Source of the DNA: Pirellula sp. | Lineage (GTDB): Bacteria > Planctomycetota > Planctomycetia > Pirellulales > PNKZ01 | Assembly: GCA_013822735.1 (NCBI GenBank) | Contig: PNKZ01000027.1 | Coordinates: 17,419 to 81,418, forward strand | DNA length: 64,000 nucleotides | Direction: 5' to 3' | Part shown: piece by piece, positions 1 to 9,387 of the stretch | Position numbering within the stretch: position 1 is the first letter of the stretch | How the letters are laid out: the number at the start of each line of letters is the position of its first letter | Notes under the pieces: model-generated | What the model was told of the DNA's origin: nothing | The model's database searches: none | Seen by the model: only the letters and a program-made list of their open reading frames with translations | Position numbers and translations under genes: made by a program

Positions 1-434
1 GCGAGCGTGCCGTCGGCTCGAGGGATCGGGTCGCCGTGCGGGTCGACGCTTGGAAAGCCGAGAAACGCGTCAATGCGGTCGATGAGCAAGTCGCTCACGG
101 CGTGCTCCATATGTTCCGCTTCTTCGTGCACTTCGTCCCACGTCATCTTGAGCGTGGTCGCGAGAAAGAGCTCAATCAAGCGGTGCCGCCGCATCACGCG
201 CAAGGCCAACTTACTGCCTTGGGAAGTGAGCCGTGCTCCTTCGTAGGGCGTGTAGGTGGCGAGGCCGCTTTCGCTCAATGTTTTGAGCATGCTCGTGACG
301 GTACCCGGAGCAACGTCGAGCGCGTCGGCAATCGCGCCGGTCGTGGCGGGGCGCGTTTCCTTTGCGGCGACGTCGGCCGTGCCGCAAATCTGCTGGATCG
401 TCTTCAAATAGTTTTCTACGGTCAGACTCGCCAC
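1..434 (-). CDS. DtxR/MntR-family metal-dependent transcriptional repressor, 3' end cut by window edge
   Basis: The reverse strand reads VASLTVENYLKTIQ, then a winged-helix region (TGAIADALDVAPGTVTSML) and the hinge into the dimerisation domain (HRLIELFLATTL, then EEAEHMEHAVSDLLIDRID). This order is that of DtxR/MntR/IdeR proteins, which bind Fe2+ or Mn2+ and repress uptake or storage genes. The HEEAEHMEH stretch supplies the metal-binding His/Glu residues expected in the family. I chose the GTG at 434 because a GGAG lies six bases upstream and the frame is closed by TAA just before it; CTG at 449 is the only other candidate. The C-terminal part lies outside the window. It follows the thioesterase gene by 37 bases on the same strand, so the two may be co-transcribed. 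Confidence 0.85.
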   Translation of the reverse strand, partial: MASLTVENYLKTIQQICGTADVAAKETRPATTGAIADALDVAPGTVTSMLKTLSESGLATYTPYEGARLTSQGSKLALRVMRRHRLIELFLATTLKMTWDEVHEEAEHMEHAVSDLLIDRIDAFLGFPSVDPHGDPIPRADGTL

Positions 435-471
435 GCGATACTCCGTCGCCGCCAGGAATTAGTCGATCGTG

Positions 472-1413
472 TTAATGCACGAATTGTAGCTCACGCGCGA
501 GCAACTCTAAAAGCTGCGTTTGCGCCGTCTTCAAAAAGAAATGATCTCCCGGGAGAAACCGCATTTGAAAGCCGGCCGAAGTCTGCTCGTTCCAATCGGC
601 CAGAGCTTCGGGCGCCACATCCTCATCGGCCAGTCCGCCCAAGGCAGAAATCGGAATCTCCAGCGGCAGTTGCTTTTCGTACTGATAGGTTTCCAGCACG
701 GAGAAGTCGGCGCGAATGACCGGCAACAGGAGCTCGAGAAGCTCGGGAGTTTGCAAAACGATCTCGGGAGTGCCCTTAAAGCGGCGCAGCTCCTCGACGA
801 GTTCATCGTTCGTCATCTTGTGCACGAGCGGCGAGCGCGCTTGCGGACGTTGCGGAGCGGCACTCGCCGCCACGATCAGTCTCCGAGGCTGCGGGAGCGA
901 CATGGTCCGAAGTCGTCGGGCCGTTTCGAAGGCAACGAGTCCTCCGAGGCTATAGCCGAAGAATACACAGGGAACTTGCGTTAATAATGGTTGCGACGCG
1001 GTGACAATTGCTTCCACGACGGCGACCATGGAATTAATTCCCGGCTCGCGGTGTCGAAGATCTCGCCCGGGGAGTTGGAGAGCGCGCAGGTCGATGCTGC
1101 GCGGAAGTTGCTCGCTCCAGCCGTGGAACACGCGTGCTCCGCCCCCTGCGTAAGGAAAAAGAAAGAATCTCGCTTTCGGGTCGGCACAAGTTGCCTTGCC
1201 CCACCAGAGTTCGGAGGTCTCGGTAAAGTTTGCGGGCAACGATGCACCTAATTCAATTGCCGGAGTTCGTGAGACGATTCTTCTGTCACAAAGCTCGGCC
1301 TCGTCGTTATTTAGCGGGCATAATGTATTTGCGAGCATTGCGCGCGGAATGCTCAACATGCTCAGGCAACGAGCAGGTAAACGGCCGCAATTCGGCGCGT
1401 ATCGCGTCGGCAA
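472..1413 (-). CDS. Type II thioesterase (GrsT/SrfAD-like alpha/beta hydrolase)
   Basis: Up to 313 residues with the alpha/beta-hydrolase thioesterase pattern: FLFPYAGGGARVFHGW near residue 85, nucleophile motif GYSLGG with Ser155, acid in GLADEDV (Asp263) and histidine in PGDHFF (His291). Proteins of this type remove wrong acyl groups from carrier-protein arms in non-ribosomal peptide or polyketide assembly lines. Family members are usually 230-260 residues and begin shortly before the FPYAGG motif, so the first 50-60 residues are probably not translated; in-frame ATGs are at 1413, 1359 and 1338 and none has a convincing ribosome site. No NRPS or PKS gene lies in the window, so the carrier partner is unknown. 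It is divergent from a fatty acid desaturase. Confidence 0.85.
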   Translation of the reverse strand: MPTRYAPNCGRLPARCLSMLSIPRAMLANTLCPLNNDEAELCDRRIVSRTPAIELGASLPANFTETSELWWGKATCADPKARFFLFPYAGGGARVFHGWSEQLPRSIDLRALQLPGRDLRHREPGINSMVAVVEAIVTASQPLLTQVPCVFFGYSLGGLVAFETARRLRTMSLPQPRRLIVAASAAPQRPQARSPLVHKMTNDELVEELRRFKGTPEIVLQTPELLELLLPVIRADFSVLETYQYEKQLPLEIPISALGGLADEDVAPEALADWNEQTSAGFQMRFLPGDHFFLKTAQTQLLELLARELQFVH

Positions 1414-1500
1414 CCTCGCGGCGCACCGCTTGCAGTAGGTAGTTGGAACCTTGATTATAAGAATCTTGCCGCCGCGAGCATACGTCGTGGTTATGGATTC

Positions 1501-2610
1501 ATGTGCCCGGTAGGCCCCAGCTCCATGACTAGCTCAATGACCGAATCGGAATACCCGCTGGCCATCCGCGAGGTTCGCAACTTAATCAAAGATCTGATTG
1601 AGCCCGATGCTCGGATCTACTGGGCCGATTTTCTCGTCACCTTTGCCAGCGGTCAGGCCGGACTTTGGTTCTTCACGGGGCCGCAGTATTCTTGGCCGGT
1701 GCGTGCGTTGGGATTCGTCGTCGCAGTGATATTTTTCTATCGCGCTACGGTGTTTACGCACGAACTCACGCACTTTCGCGAGGGAACGTTTGGGGCCTTC
1801 CGCGTCGTATGGAACGCACTGTGCGGCATTCCTTTTCTGATGCCGTCGTATCTCTACGAAGATCATCGTTTTCATCATGTGAACCATCATTACGGCACGG
1901 AAGACGATTCGGAATATCTGCCGCTCGGGCGTGGGACGAAACTCGACATCGCTAAGTACTTCTTGCAAGTGCTCTTCGTGCCGTTGTTTGGAATCGCGCG
2001 ATTCATTCTCCTCACGCCCTTCACTTGGTTTAGCCCGGCGATTCGCGATTGGGCATGGGCTCGTTCCAGCGCCGTGACGGCGATTAATTGGAACTACCGC
2101 AGGCCGCTCCCCACGGATCCCGCGGAATGGCGCACCGCGAGAATTCTCGAAACCTGTTGTTTCCTTTACGGGGCGACTCTCTTCTCGCTGATCGGCTTCG
2201 GCGTATTGCCGTGGCAGCTCTTGCCGCAGCTCTACGCCGTGTTTGTCACCATCAGCGCGATTAACTACATGCGAACTCTCGGCGCACACCGCTACATGAG
2301 CGAAGGCGAGCCGATGGACTATCGAGATCAGATTTTGGATTCGTACACGATTCCCGGCCATCCGCTGCTGACGGAAGTTTGGGCGCCGCTCGGTATGCGT
2401 TACCATGCGCTCCATCATCTCGTGCCGTCGTTGCCGTATCACAACCTCGGCAAGGCCCATCGCCGCCTCGTCGCGGGGTTGCCGGCCGGTTCCGCGTATC
2501 ACGCAACGATTCGTCCGGGCCTGCGCGACGCCATTCGTGAAGTCGTGCAAAACGCCCGCTCCTCGCAAGCTGTGCCGAGTGAAGGCTTAAACGTCGCGTC
2601 GGCATCGTGA
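1501..2610 (+). CDS. Membrane fatty acid desaturase
   Basis: A 369-residue membrane protein with the three histidine boxes of the membrane di-iron desaturase/hydroxylase superfamily: HELTH (87-91), DHRFHHVNHH (121-130) and YHALHHL (301-307). Hydrophobic stretches flank the boxes (about 45-80, 155-180, 222-255). It should introduce a double bond or hydroxyl into an acyl chain in the cytoplasmic membrane using O2 and an electron donor. Starts at 1501, 1525 or 1537 are all possible. The 87-base gap to the divergent thioesterase contains an AT-rich stretch (TTGATTATAAG near 1451) that could hold a promoter. The exact substrate cannot be told from sequence. Confidence 0.85.
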   Translation: MCPVGPSSMTSSMTESEYPLAIREVRNLIKDLIEPDARIYWADFLVTFASGQAGLWFFTGPQYSWPVRALGFVVAVIFFYRATVFTHELTHFREGTFGAFRVVWNALCGIPFLMPSYLYEDHRFHHVNHHYGTEDDSEYLPLGRGTKLDIAKYFLQVLFVPLFGIARFILLTPFTWFSPAIRDWAWARSSAVTAINWNYRRPLPTDPAEWRTARILETCCFLYGATLFSLIGFGVLPWQLLPQLYAVFVTISAINYMRTLGAHRYMSEGEPMDYRDQILDSYTIPGHPLLTEVWAPLGMRYHALHHLVPSLPYHNLGKAHRRLVAGLPAGSAYHATIRPGLRDAIREVVQNARSSQAVPSEGLNVASAS

Positions 2611-2758
2611 AAACTTGATGTGCATTGCGCTAAATCTTCGTGACACGTTGTCGGCCGTCGTCGATAATGTGGAGCGTCGGGGCGGCGACACTTTGTGCAT
2701 TTTCGGCGTGGAATAGTTCGCCCGGAGCCCGACGTAGCTCCTTGAGCGGACACACACC

Positions 2759-3946
2759 ATGGGAAAATTCGTCAATCGGGCGGTGCTCGGCGGCACCCGA
2801 AATCGTGCGTTTCGTCGCGGATTCTCGATCAAAGACGCAGTTGTCGTGCTGGTGATTATCGGCGTCGTGCTCGGCGTCGGGTTTCCGGCCATGATGTACA
2901 TGCGCGAGCGCGTCCGAAACATGACTTGCCAGAGCAATCTGCGCAAGATTGGTGCGGCGATCGATCGTTATCGATCGAACGACCCGTCGAGCGCCTATCC
3001 CATGGGCTCCGGCTACCATCTCGCCGATAAGTCGGCCGGCGTCTCGTGGTGGGTCGATATCTTGCCGCATGCCGAAGGCGCCGACCACTTACCGAAGTGG
3101 TCGAACGTACCGAATCGTGCGGACTTCGGGGATCCGCTCGGGAATCCAAATATTGCCTGGGCCGACGGCTATCAGGTGAGTCTGTTTTTCTGTCCCGGAA
3201 GTCCGTTGCCGCAATTTAACGATCCGCTACGGAACCTCTCCGACGCCACACGCAAGTTGCTCACGGATCGTGCGCCGCAAGGTATCGCCGTGCCGATGTA
3301 CGCGGCCGTCGCCGGCGGCGCACCTGATTTGCGAGACAGCAACATCACTCAACCGACGGACAAGCCTGCCGGCCGCAATACGCAAGACGGCAAATGGGGC
3401 ATCCTCTCGGGATCAGGCGTCTTTCCACCGAATGCGCACATCCAGAGCGCAGCGATTTTCGATCAGAAGTCGAAAACGATTATCGTCGTTGAGCAATCGG
3501 GCTACGCCATCGACAAGACCCTGGATCCGCCCGATCTCTATGACCTGCGCAGCGCTTGGCCGAAGGGGGCGTTCATGGGAACACACGGCGATTATCGAGA
3601 GCCGCGCGCATCGCATCCCGGCGTCAACGGCGACGGTTCGGAGCGTTGTTGGAACATTACGACGATTCGCTATCCACTAAACACGCACGACATTAAGAAG
3701 AAGGGAATTGTGGTCGACCCGCCCGCGCCGCGCCCGGCGAAAGAAGGCGACCCCGTTCCGCCGCTGCCTCCCTATCCGCCGCAAGGCTACGGGCCTGGAC
3801 ACAACCACCCGGCAAACTCCGCACATCCCGGCGGCGCCTACGTGCTTATGGCCGACGGCTCGGCGCAGTTCCTCAACGAACAGATGGACTTGATGCTGCT
3901 GCTCCGCATGGCAACGCGCGATGATAAGGTCGACGTGGCGGACTGA
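2759..3946 (+). CDS. DUF1559-family pseudopilin-like protein
   Basis: 395 residues. The N-terminus has a type IV prepilin-like signal, GFSIKD followed by a hydrophobic helix (VVVLVIIGVVLGVGFPA), then CQSNLRKIGAAI, the usual start of the DUF1559 domain. The C-terminus carries the family's H-x9-DG element (HPGGAYVLMADGSAQFL). These proteins are hugely expanded in Planctomycetes and are thought to be exported by type II secretion or type IV pilus-like machinery; their role is unknown. The prepilin motif is degenerate: Ile-Lys-Asp replaces the usual Leu-Val-Glu, so the Glu5 position is Asp. Between the domain ends lies a Cys/Pro-rich region typical of the family. Confidence 0.9.
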   Translation: MGKFVNRAVLGGTRNRAFRRGFSIKDAVVVLVIIGVVLGVGFPAMMYMRERVRNMTCQSNLRKIGAAIDRYRSNDPSSAYPMGSGYHLADKSAGVSWWVDILPHAEGADHLPKWSNVPNRADFGDPLGNPNIAWADGYQVSLFFCPGSPLPQFNDPLRNLSDATRKLLTDRAPQGIAVPMYAAVAGGAPDLRDSNITQPTDKPAGRNTQDGKWGILSGSGVFPPNAHIQSAAIFDQKSKTIIVVEQSGYAIDKTLDPPDLYDLRSAWPKGAFMGTHGDYREPRASHPGVNGDGSERCWNITTIRYPLNTHDIKKKGIVVDPPAPRPAKEGDPVPPLPPYPPQGYGPGHNHPANSAHPGGAYVLMADGSAQFLNEQMDLMLLLRMATRDDKVDVAD

Positions 3947-3996
3947 TCTGCCCACACGAGGACGATTATCCGGCCGATGACCCCCGTGCGGTGTCC

Positions 3997-4025
3997 TTGA
4001 AGCCTCACTGGGCTGGATTTAGAAT
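3997..4025 (+). promoter_or_regulatory. Sigma-70-type promoter for folE
   Basis: TTGAAG at 3997-4002 and TAGAAT at 4020-4025 are separated by exactly 17 bases; the -10 matches the consensus at five of six positions. It would start transcription about 35 bases before the folE start codon at 4068. Confidence 0.6.
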
Positions 4026-4067
4026 GGAAGGTTTCACGCCCTTCCAACTATTGTCGCCGGGGAAGTT

Positions 4068-4721
4068 ATGTCGGATGCCTCTCATAGTCACGGCTCCTCC
4101 TGCGGCGGTGACGAAGGTTCGGATAGCTCCGTACCGACTACGGCTGCCGGGGTTCCCGTCGATCTGAAGCGGATCGAACGTGCCGTGCGCGAAATCTTGG
4201 CGGCCGTGGGGGAAGATCCCGATCGGGAAGGGCTGTTGGAAACGCCGGCCCGCGTGTCGCGAATGTACGCCGAGATGTTCAGCGGGTTACACCAAGACCC
4301 TCGCGTGCACCTGCAAAAGGTGTTTACCGAGAAATACGACGAAGTCGTGCTGGTAAAGGACATTAGCTTCAACAGCATGTGCGAGCACCATTTGCTGCCG
4401 TTCTTGGGCAAGGCTCACATCGGCTACATTCCCGGCGGCAAGGTGCTCGGCCTAAGCAAGTTGGCCCGGGTCGTCGAGGTGGTGTCGAAGCGGCCGCAAG
4501 TGCAAGAGCGGATGACCGAAACGATTGCCGACCTGATGGTTCAGGAATTGAACCCCAAGGGAGTGGCGGTGGTTATCGAAGCCACGCACTCTTGTATGAC
4601 GATGCGCGGCATCCGCAAGCCGGGGAGCATGTGCGTCACGTCGGCGATGCGGGGTATTTTCCGTTCGCATCTCTCGAGCCGTTCGGAAATCATGACGTTG
4701 ATCTACAACGGGAAGCCGTAG
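4068..4721 (+). CDS. folE: GTP cyclohydrolase I
   Basis: 217 residues, the usual family length. It converts GTP to dihydroneopterin triphosphate, the first step of folate and pterin synthesis, in the cytoplasm. Motifs seen: zinc ligands Cys105 and His108 in [10 protein letters not shown], Cys176 in [10 protein letters not shown], and the conserved core [12 protein letters not shown] and [10 protein letters not shown]. The first 30 residues are a low-complexity Ser/Gly/Asp tail. A GGGGAAG lies just before the ATG and a good promoter ends at 4025. The next gene starts eight bases after the stop, so the two are probably in one operon. Confidence 0.97.
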   Translation: MSDASHSHGSSCGGDEGSDSSVPTTAAGVPVDLKRIERAVREILAAVGEDPDREGLLETPARVSRMYAEMFSGLHQDPRVHLQKVFTEKYDEVVLVKDISFNSMCEHHLLPFLGKAHIGYIPGGKVLGLSKLARVVEVVSKRPQVQERMTETIADLMVQELNPKGVAVVIEATHSCMTMRGIRKPGSMCVTSAMRGIFRSHLSSRSEIMTLIYNGKP

Positions 4722-4728
4722 AGCGCGC

Positions 4729-5502
4729 GTGCTACTTCTCGTTCAATTTCTCTACCGACTCTCGTTCGGAATGGCCGCGGCCATGGCCGTGACGTCGCCG
4801 CGCCAAGTGACGAGCGGCTACTACCGCAATAATCTGTACGTGCTGCTCGGCATGAACCTGCTCGTCGCGCTCGTGGCGTTCAGCGGCGCCGTGGAATCAG
4901 CACTATTGCCGAAGTGGCCGGCTGCGGCTGCCGCGGCGCTCTCCTATGTCGGGGCGGCGTGCTGGCTCTACGAGAAATCGCGCGCCGGAATCGCCTCGCT
5001 CGTTCTCCTTGCGCTTCTCGACCTTGCCGGTGCACTTTATGCCACGCCTTCGATGATCGGCGACGCCGCGAAGCCCGCGCTTTGGCGTTTGCTCGGCGAC
5101 GCCGATACGATCGCGGCCGGAACGCTGCTCGGCGTCACCATGGCGGCGATGCTTTTAGGGCATTGGTATCTCAACGCTCCGGGCATGCAAATGCAGCCCC
5201 TCCTGCGACTGACGCTGCTGCTGGGTGCCGCCGTGGCGTTGCGCATCGTCGTCTCCGGCGTTGGCCTATGGGGCCAATGGTCGCACGGCGCTCCTTTGGA
5301 GACGGCTCAGCAGATCATGCTGGCCATGCGCTGGTTGGCGGGCATGGGGGGCACGGCCGTGCTCGTCGTCATGACCTATAGCACGCTGAAGATTCCCAAC
5401 ACGCAAGCCGCCACGGGAATGCTCTATGTCGCCGTGATTACCACGTTTCTGGGAGAGCTCGTCGGCCAATTGCTCACGTCCGGTCGGCTCTACCCCCTAT
5501 GA
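4729..5502 (+). CDS. Multi-pass membrane protein of unknown function
   Basis: 257 residues, mostly hydrophobic, with about seven predicted membrane segments (roughly 38-60, 65-80, 90-110, 128-150, 160-185, 200-222, 232-250). It starts with GTG eight bases after folE. The N-terminus FGMAAAMAVTSPRQVTSGYYRNNLYVLLG and the loop GRLYPL at the C-terminus resemble a family of planctomycete integral membrane proteins without known function. I recognise no catalytic motif. Close spacing suggests co-transcription with folE, but a functional link is not evident. Confidence 0.8.
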   Translation: MLLLVQFLYRLSFGMAAAMAVTSPRQVTSGYYRNNLYVLLGMNLLVALVAFSGAVESALLPKWPAAAAAALSYVGAACWLYEKSRAGIASLVLLALLDLAGALYATPSMIGDAAKPALWRLLGDADTIAAGTLLGVTMAAMLLGHWYLNAPGMQMQPLLRLTLLLGAAVALRIVVSGVGLWGQWSHGAPLETAQQIMLAMRWLAGMGGTAVLVVMTYSTLKIPNTQAATGMLYVAVITTFLGELVGQLLTSGRLYPL

Positions 5503-5566
5503 AACCCTAGCGCTGCAACCGACAATGGGAACTTGTCGGTCCGCGGCTCTCACTCGTTGCAAGACT

Positions 5567-6064
5567 ATGAACGTTGCCTTCGCTTGTCCTCGCTGCCAGC
5601 ATTCCGTTCGGGTTGATGTGCCCGAAGGGGCGGCTGCGGTCGTTTGCCCGGAGTGCCGGGGAGAAATGGTCGTGCCGCCGGGAGCTTACCACGACGGCCG
5701 CTTGGAGCAGTGCTTGGTTTGTCCCGGCACGGAACTGTTCATCCGGAAAGACTTTTCGCAACGGGCCGGCGTGTCGATTGTCGTGCTCGGGTTCGTCGTG
5801 AGCTGCGTCACGTGGTATTTCTATCTGCCGTATTGGACCTTCGGCGTATTGTTCGCCACGGCTCTGATCGACGTGGCGCTCTACTTCGCCGTGCCCAACT
5901 GTCTAAACTGCTATCGTTGCGATGCCCAATATCGGGGGCTTGGCGGTCTCGACAATCACGAACAATTCAACTTAGAGACGCACGAGCGGTATCGCCAGCA
6001 AGAGATTCGGCTGCGCGAAGCCGCTGCGACGGCGCATCGGCAGAACCGCCAGACGGCGCAGTAG
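5567..6064 (+). CDS. Zinc-ribbon membrane protein, unknown function
   Basis: 165 residues from the ATG at 5567; an earlier in-frame ATG at 5525 would add 14 residues that do not look conserved. An N-terminal zinc-ribbon (CPRCQHS then CPECRGEM, residues about 7-34) is followed by a second Cys pair (CLVCPGTELF), two membrane helices (about 68-105), another pair (CLNCYRC, about 112-118) and a charged helical tail (RYRQQEIRLREAA). The layout suggests an inner-membrane protein with cytoplasmic zinc-ribbon parts. No function is known to me. Confidence 0.75.
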   Translation: MNVAFACPRCQHSVRVDVPEGAAAVVCPECRGEMVVPPGAYHDGRLEQCLVCPGTELFIRKDFSQRAGVSIVVLGFVVSCVTWYFYLPYWTFGVLFATALIDVALYFAVPNCLNCYRCDAQYRGLGGLDNHEQFNLETHERYRQQEIRLREAAATAHRQNRQTAQ

Positions 6065-6175
6065 TAGAATGGAGAGGTCGGCGATCGCGTTGTGCCTGCT
6101 CCCGGTGACGAGCACCGGGGCTAAATGAGTTGCGAACCCTGAACTCCGAACCCCTGAACCTCGCACGACTCCTTG

Positions 6176-9145
6176 ATGGATCCACAGCGTCAACGCATTC
6201 AGGAAGACTTGCGCGGACTCATCACGGGCGATGTTCGTTGCGACGACGTATTCCTGCAACTGTATGCGTCGGACGCCAGCCTGTTTCAGGTGCTTCCGCT
6301 CGGCGTCGTGCGGCCCAAATCGACCGACGATGTGGTCGCCGTTTTACGATATTGCCATGAGAATCAACTTCCCCTGCATCCGCGCGGGGCGGGCTCGGGC
6401 TTGGCCGGCGAATCGCTCGGCCGAGGGCTCGTGCTCGATTGCTCGGCACACATGCGTCAGATCCTTTCGATCGGCGACGATACGGTGCGTTTGCAGCCGG
6501 GGGTCGTGCACGAACGGCTGAACTCGGCGTTGCGCAAACGGGGCCTGCTCTTTGGTCCTGATCCTGCGAATAGCGCGGTCACGACGATGGGGAGCGTCAT
6601 CGCGATCGACGGCTCCGGTCGCCACTGGTTGAAGTATGGTTCGGCCCGTCGGCAGATTCGAAATCTGCGACTCATCTTGGCCGACGGCACTCGCCTCGAC
6701 GCCGGCCGCGAACCGCTCGTCGAAGGCATGAGCCGAGACCCCGACGAACGCAAACGCGATCTGATCAATCGTTTGGTCGCTCTGCTTCGAAATAATGCCT
6801 TGCTGATCGAAAAGTATCGTCCTAAGTCGCGGTTGAATCGCAGCGGCTATGCGGTGTTCGACGCCTTGCGCGAGGATTCGTTCGATCTCGCCGGCCTCAT
6901 CGCGGGGAGCGAAGGGACGCTGGCGGTCATTACGGAGATGACGCTCGCCGTTCAGCCCCTGCCGCGGCACACCGGTTTGGCGATGCTCATGTTTGAGCGC
7001 ATGGACAACGCGGCCCGCGCGGTGCACGACGTCGTCGAACTGGAGCCGATCGCTTGTGACTTGATGGATCGTCGGCATTTAAGTTTGGCGCGAGAAGTCG
7101 ATGCCCGGTACGAGACGCTGATTCCCGCGCAAACCGAAGCGATTCTCCTGGTCGAGGTCGAAGGGGACGATCCGACCGTGGTGCGCGAGAAGCTGCGCCG
7201 CATCATCGATCAGGTAAAGAACCGCAAAGCGCTGGCGTTTGAAGCCCGTCAGGCTCTCAGCCCGGAGAACATCGCGCTCTTTGGACAGTTGCCGCGCGAA
7301 GTCACCCCGCTGTTGCACGGTATGAAAGGTTCGACTCGACCGCTGCCGTTCGTGGAAGATTTTGCGGTGCCGCCCGAGGCGCTTTCGCTGGCGCTGATCG
7401 AAATTCAAAACGTCTTGAAACGCCATCACGTCACCGCATCGCTATTCGCGCATGCCGGTCACGGGCAGTTGCACGTGCGACCGTTCTTAGACTTGGCCGA
7501 TCCGGCGCATGTGGCGCTCATGGATCGCCTGGCGGCGGAACTGTACGACGTCGTGCTCGCGGTCGGCGGCACGATTAGCGGCGAGCATGGCGACGGACTT
7601 TCGCGCACGCCGTTCTTGCGGAGACAATTCGGCGACCTTTGCGACGTGTTTCGCGAGGTTAAGCAAATCTTCGATCCTCGCGGCATCCTCAACCCCGGCA
7701 AGATCGTCGGCGACTCCTTGCCGACGCTGACGCACGATCTGCGTCCGCTCACCGCGGAAGCGGCGCCGGCCGACGCCGAAGACCAGGCTGCGCCGGATGC
7801 CGAACGGGAGTTGATTAAGCTGCAACTGACGTGGTCGCCCGACGCGATCTTGCAGACCGCTAATAGCTGCAACGGTTGCGGCGTCTGCCGTGCGCAAAGT
7901 CCCGACGTGCGCATGTGCCCCATCTTTCGCTTCGCTCCGGCGGAAGAAGCCTCGCCGCGCGCGAAGGCCAATCTCATGCGCGCGCTGCTCACCGGTCGAT
8001 TGGATCCGGAAAGCGTGAAGACCGATGAATTTAAAGCGGTCGCCGATTTGTGCGTGAATTGCCAGCAGTGTCGTCTGGAGTGTCCGGCGGGGGTCGACAT
8101 CCCGCGGCTCATGCTCGAAGCCAAGGCCGCGTATGTGCAAAGCAACGGCCTTAAGATGGCCGAATGGCTGGTTACGCGTTACGACATTCTCGGCGCCGCC
8201 GGCTCGCTCAGCGCGCCGATCGCCAATTGGCTCATCGGCAATCGCCAGTTTCGTTGGCTGCTGGAGAAGCTGATCGGCATCGCCCACGCGCGGAAGCTCC
8301 CAAGATTCGCGTCGCGCGTTTTCATGCGGCGTCCGAAGACGCGGCAGCTTATGAAGCCGTCGCGTAATGCAGGGCGAAAGGTGCTGTTTTTTGTCGACAC
8401 CTACGCCAACTATCACGATCCGCAACTCGCCGAGTCGCTCGTGGCCGTGTTCGAGCACAACGGCGTCTCCGTCTTCGTGCCGCCGAACCAGGGACAGTCG
8501 GGCATCGCCATGATTTCGCTGGGCGCGGCGGAACTCGCGCGCAAGACGGCCAAGCACAACATTTCAGTGCTCGTTGAGGCGGTCCGTCAGGGATACACCA
8601 TTGTTACGGCCGAGCCGAGCGCCGCGCTCTGCTTGAAGATCGAGTATCCGCAGCTTATCGACGATGAAGAATCGAAGCTGGTCGCCGACAATACCATGGA
8701 AGCATGCCAATATCTTTGGGGCATGCACACGGCCGGTAAGTTGCAACTCGATTTCAAGCCGGTCAATGCCGTCGTCGGGTACCATCAGCCCTGTCACATG
8801 AAGGCGCTTGAGACCGGTTCCCCCGGCGCGCAGTTGCTCCGTCTTGTGCCGGGGCTTAGCGTGGTGACGGTCGAAAAGGGTTGCTCCGGCATGGCCGGTT
8901 CGTTCGGCTTGAAGAAGGAAAACTTCCGCAACAGCATTCGCGCCGGGTGGGACCTGATCTCGACCGTGCGCGAAGCCGATTGGACCGCTGGAACGACCGA
9001 GTGCAGCGCCTGCAAAATGCAGATGGAGCAGGGGACCAGCAAGCCGACGATTCATCCCCTGAAGCTGTTGGCGCTTTCTTATCGCTTGCTGCCGGAGCTC
9101 GATCAGTTGCTGGCTCAACGGAGTCGGGAGCTCACCGTCACATGA
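6176..9145 (+). CDS. FAD-linked oxidase/Fe-S oxidoreductase fusion (GlcD/GlcF or D-2-hydroxyacid dehydrogenase type)
   Basis: 989 residues. Domains in order: FAD-binding type 4 (about 35-215, with PRGAGSGLAGES), FAD-oxidase C-terminal domain (about 250-520, with HAGHGQLHVRPF and GTISGEHGDG), two 4Fe-4S motifs (CNGCGVC near 565 and CVNCQQC near 626), and a C-terminal CCG region (HQPCH, CSGMAGSFG, CSACKMQ). This is the single-chain form of glycolate oxidase GlcD plus GlcF, also seen in D-lactate and D-2-hydroxyglutarate dehydrogenases. It oxidises a 2-hydroxyacid and passes electrons through Fe-S clusters to the respiratory chain. The TTG at 6173 is also in frame. Its stop overlaps the moaD start (ATGA), so they are translationally coupled. 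Confidence 0.9.
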   Translation: MDPQRQRIQEDLRGLITGDVRCDDVFLQLYASDASLFQVLPLGVVRPKSTDDVVAVLRYCHENQLPLHPRGAGSGLAGESLGRGLVLDCSAHMRQILSIGDDTVRLQPGVVHERLNSALRKRGLLFGPDPANSAVTTMGSVIAIDGSGRHWLKYGSARRQIRNLRLILADGTRLDAGREPLVEGMSRDPDERKRDLINRLVALLRNNALLIEKYRPKSRLNRSGYAVFDALREDSFDLAGLIAGSEGTLAVITEMTLAVQPLPRHTGLAMLMFERMDNAARAVHDVVELEPIACDLMDRRHLSLAREVDARYETLIPAQTEAILLVEVEGDDPTVVREKLRRIIDQVKNRKALAFEARQALSPENIALFGQLPREVTPLLHGMKGSTRPLPFVEDFAVPPEALSLALIEIQNVLKRHHVTASLFAHAGHGQLHVRPFLDLADPAHVALMDRLAAELYDVVLAVGGTISGEHGDGLSRTPFLRRQFGDLCDVFREVKQIFDPRGILNPGKIVGDSLPTLTHDLRPLTAEAAPADAEDQAAPDAERELIKLQLTWSPDAILQTANSCNGCGVCRAQSPDVRMCPIFRFAPAEEASPRAKANLMRALLTGRLDPESVKTDEFKAVADLCVNCQQCRLECPAGVDIPRLMLEAKAAYVQSNGLKMAEWLVTRYDILGAAGSLSAPIANWLIGNRQFRWLLEKLIGIAHARKLPRFASRVFMRRPKTRQLMKPSRNAGRKVLFFVDTYANYHDPQLAESLVAVFEHNGVSVFVPPNQGQSGIAMISLGAAELARKTAKHNISVLVEAVRQGYTIVTAEPSAALCLKIEYPQLIDDEESKLVADNTMEACQYLWGMHTAGKLQLDFKPVNAVVGYHQPCHMKALETGSPGAQLLRLVPGLSVVTVEKGCSGMAGSFGLKKENFRNSIRAGWDLISTVREADWTAGTTECSACKMQMEQGTSKPTIHPLKLLALSYRLLPELDQLLAQRSRELTVT

Positions 9146-9387
9146 AGGTGCGCGTGAAGTTGTTCGCCGTCGCCAAGCAGGCCGCCGGCGCCGAAGCGAT
9201 CGAACTCGACGTTCCTGCCGATGCCGTCGTGGCCGATGTTCGCACTGCGTTACTTGCGGCTATTCCGGCTTTAGCGCCCGCGGCGCGGCATCTCATGTTC
9301 GCCGTCGACGCGGAGTATGCCGGCGATCGAGCGCCGGTCGCCGCTGCCAAGGAAATTGCCTGCATTCCGCCGGTGAGCGGCGGCTAG
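9142..9387 (+). CDS. moaD: Molybdopterin synthase small subunit (MoaD/ThiS fold)
   Basis: 81 residues of ubiquitin-like fold starting MKVRVKLFAVAKQAAG and ending in the Gly-Gly tail (PPVSGG) that is adenylated and thiocarboxylated. The thiocarboxylate donates sulfur to cyclic pyranopterin monophosphate to make molybdopterin. The start overlaps the upstream oxidoreductase stop by four bases. The moaE gene follows after 151 bases. Confidence 0.92.
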   Translation: MKVRVKLFAVAKQAAGAEAIELDVPADAVVADVRTALLAAIPALAPAARHLMFAVDAEYAGDRAPVAAAKEIACIPPVSGG

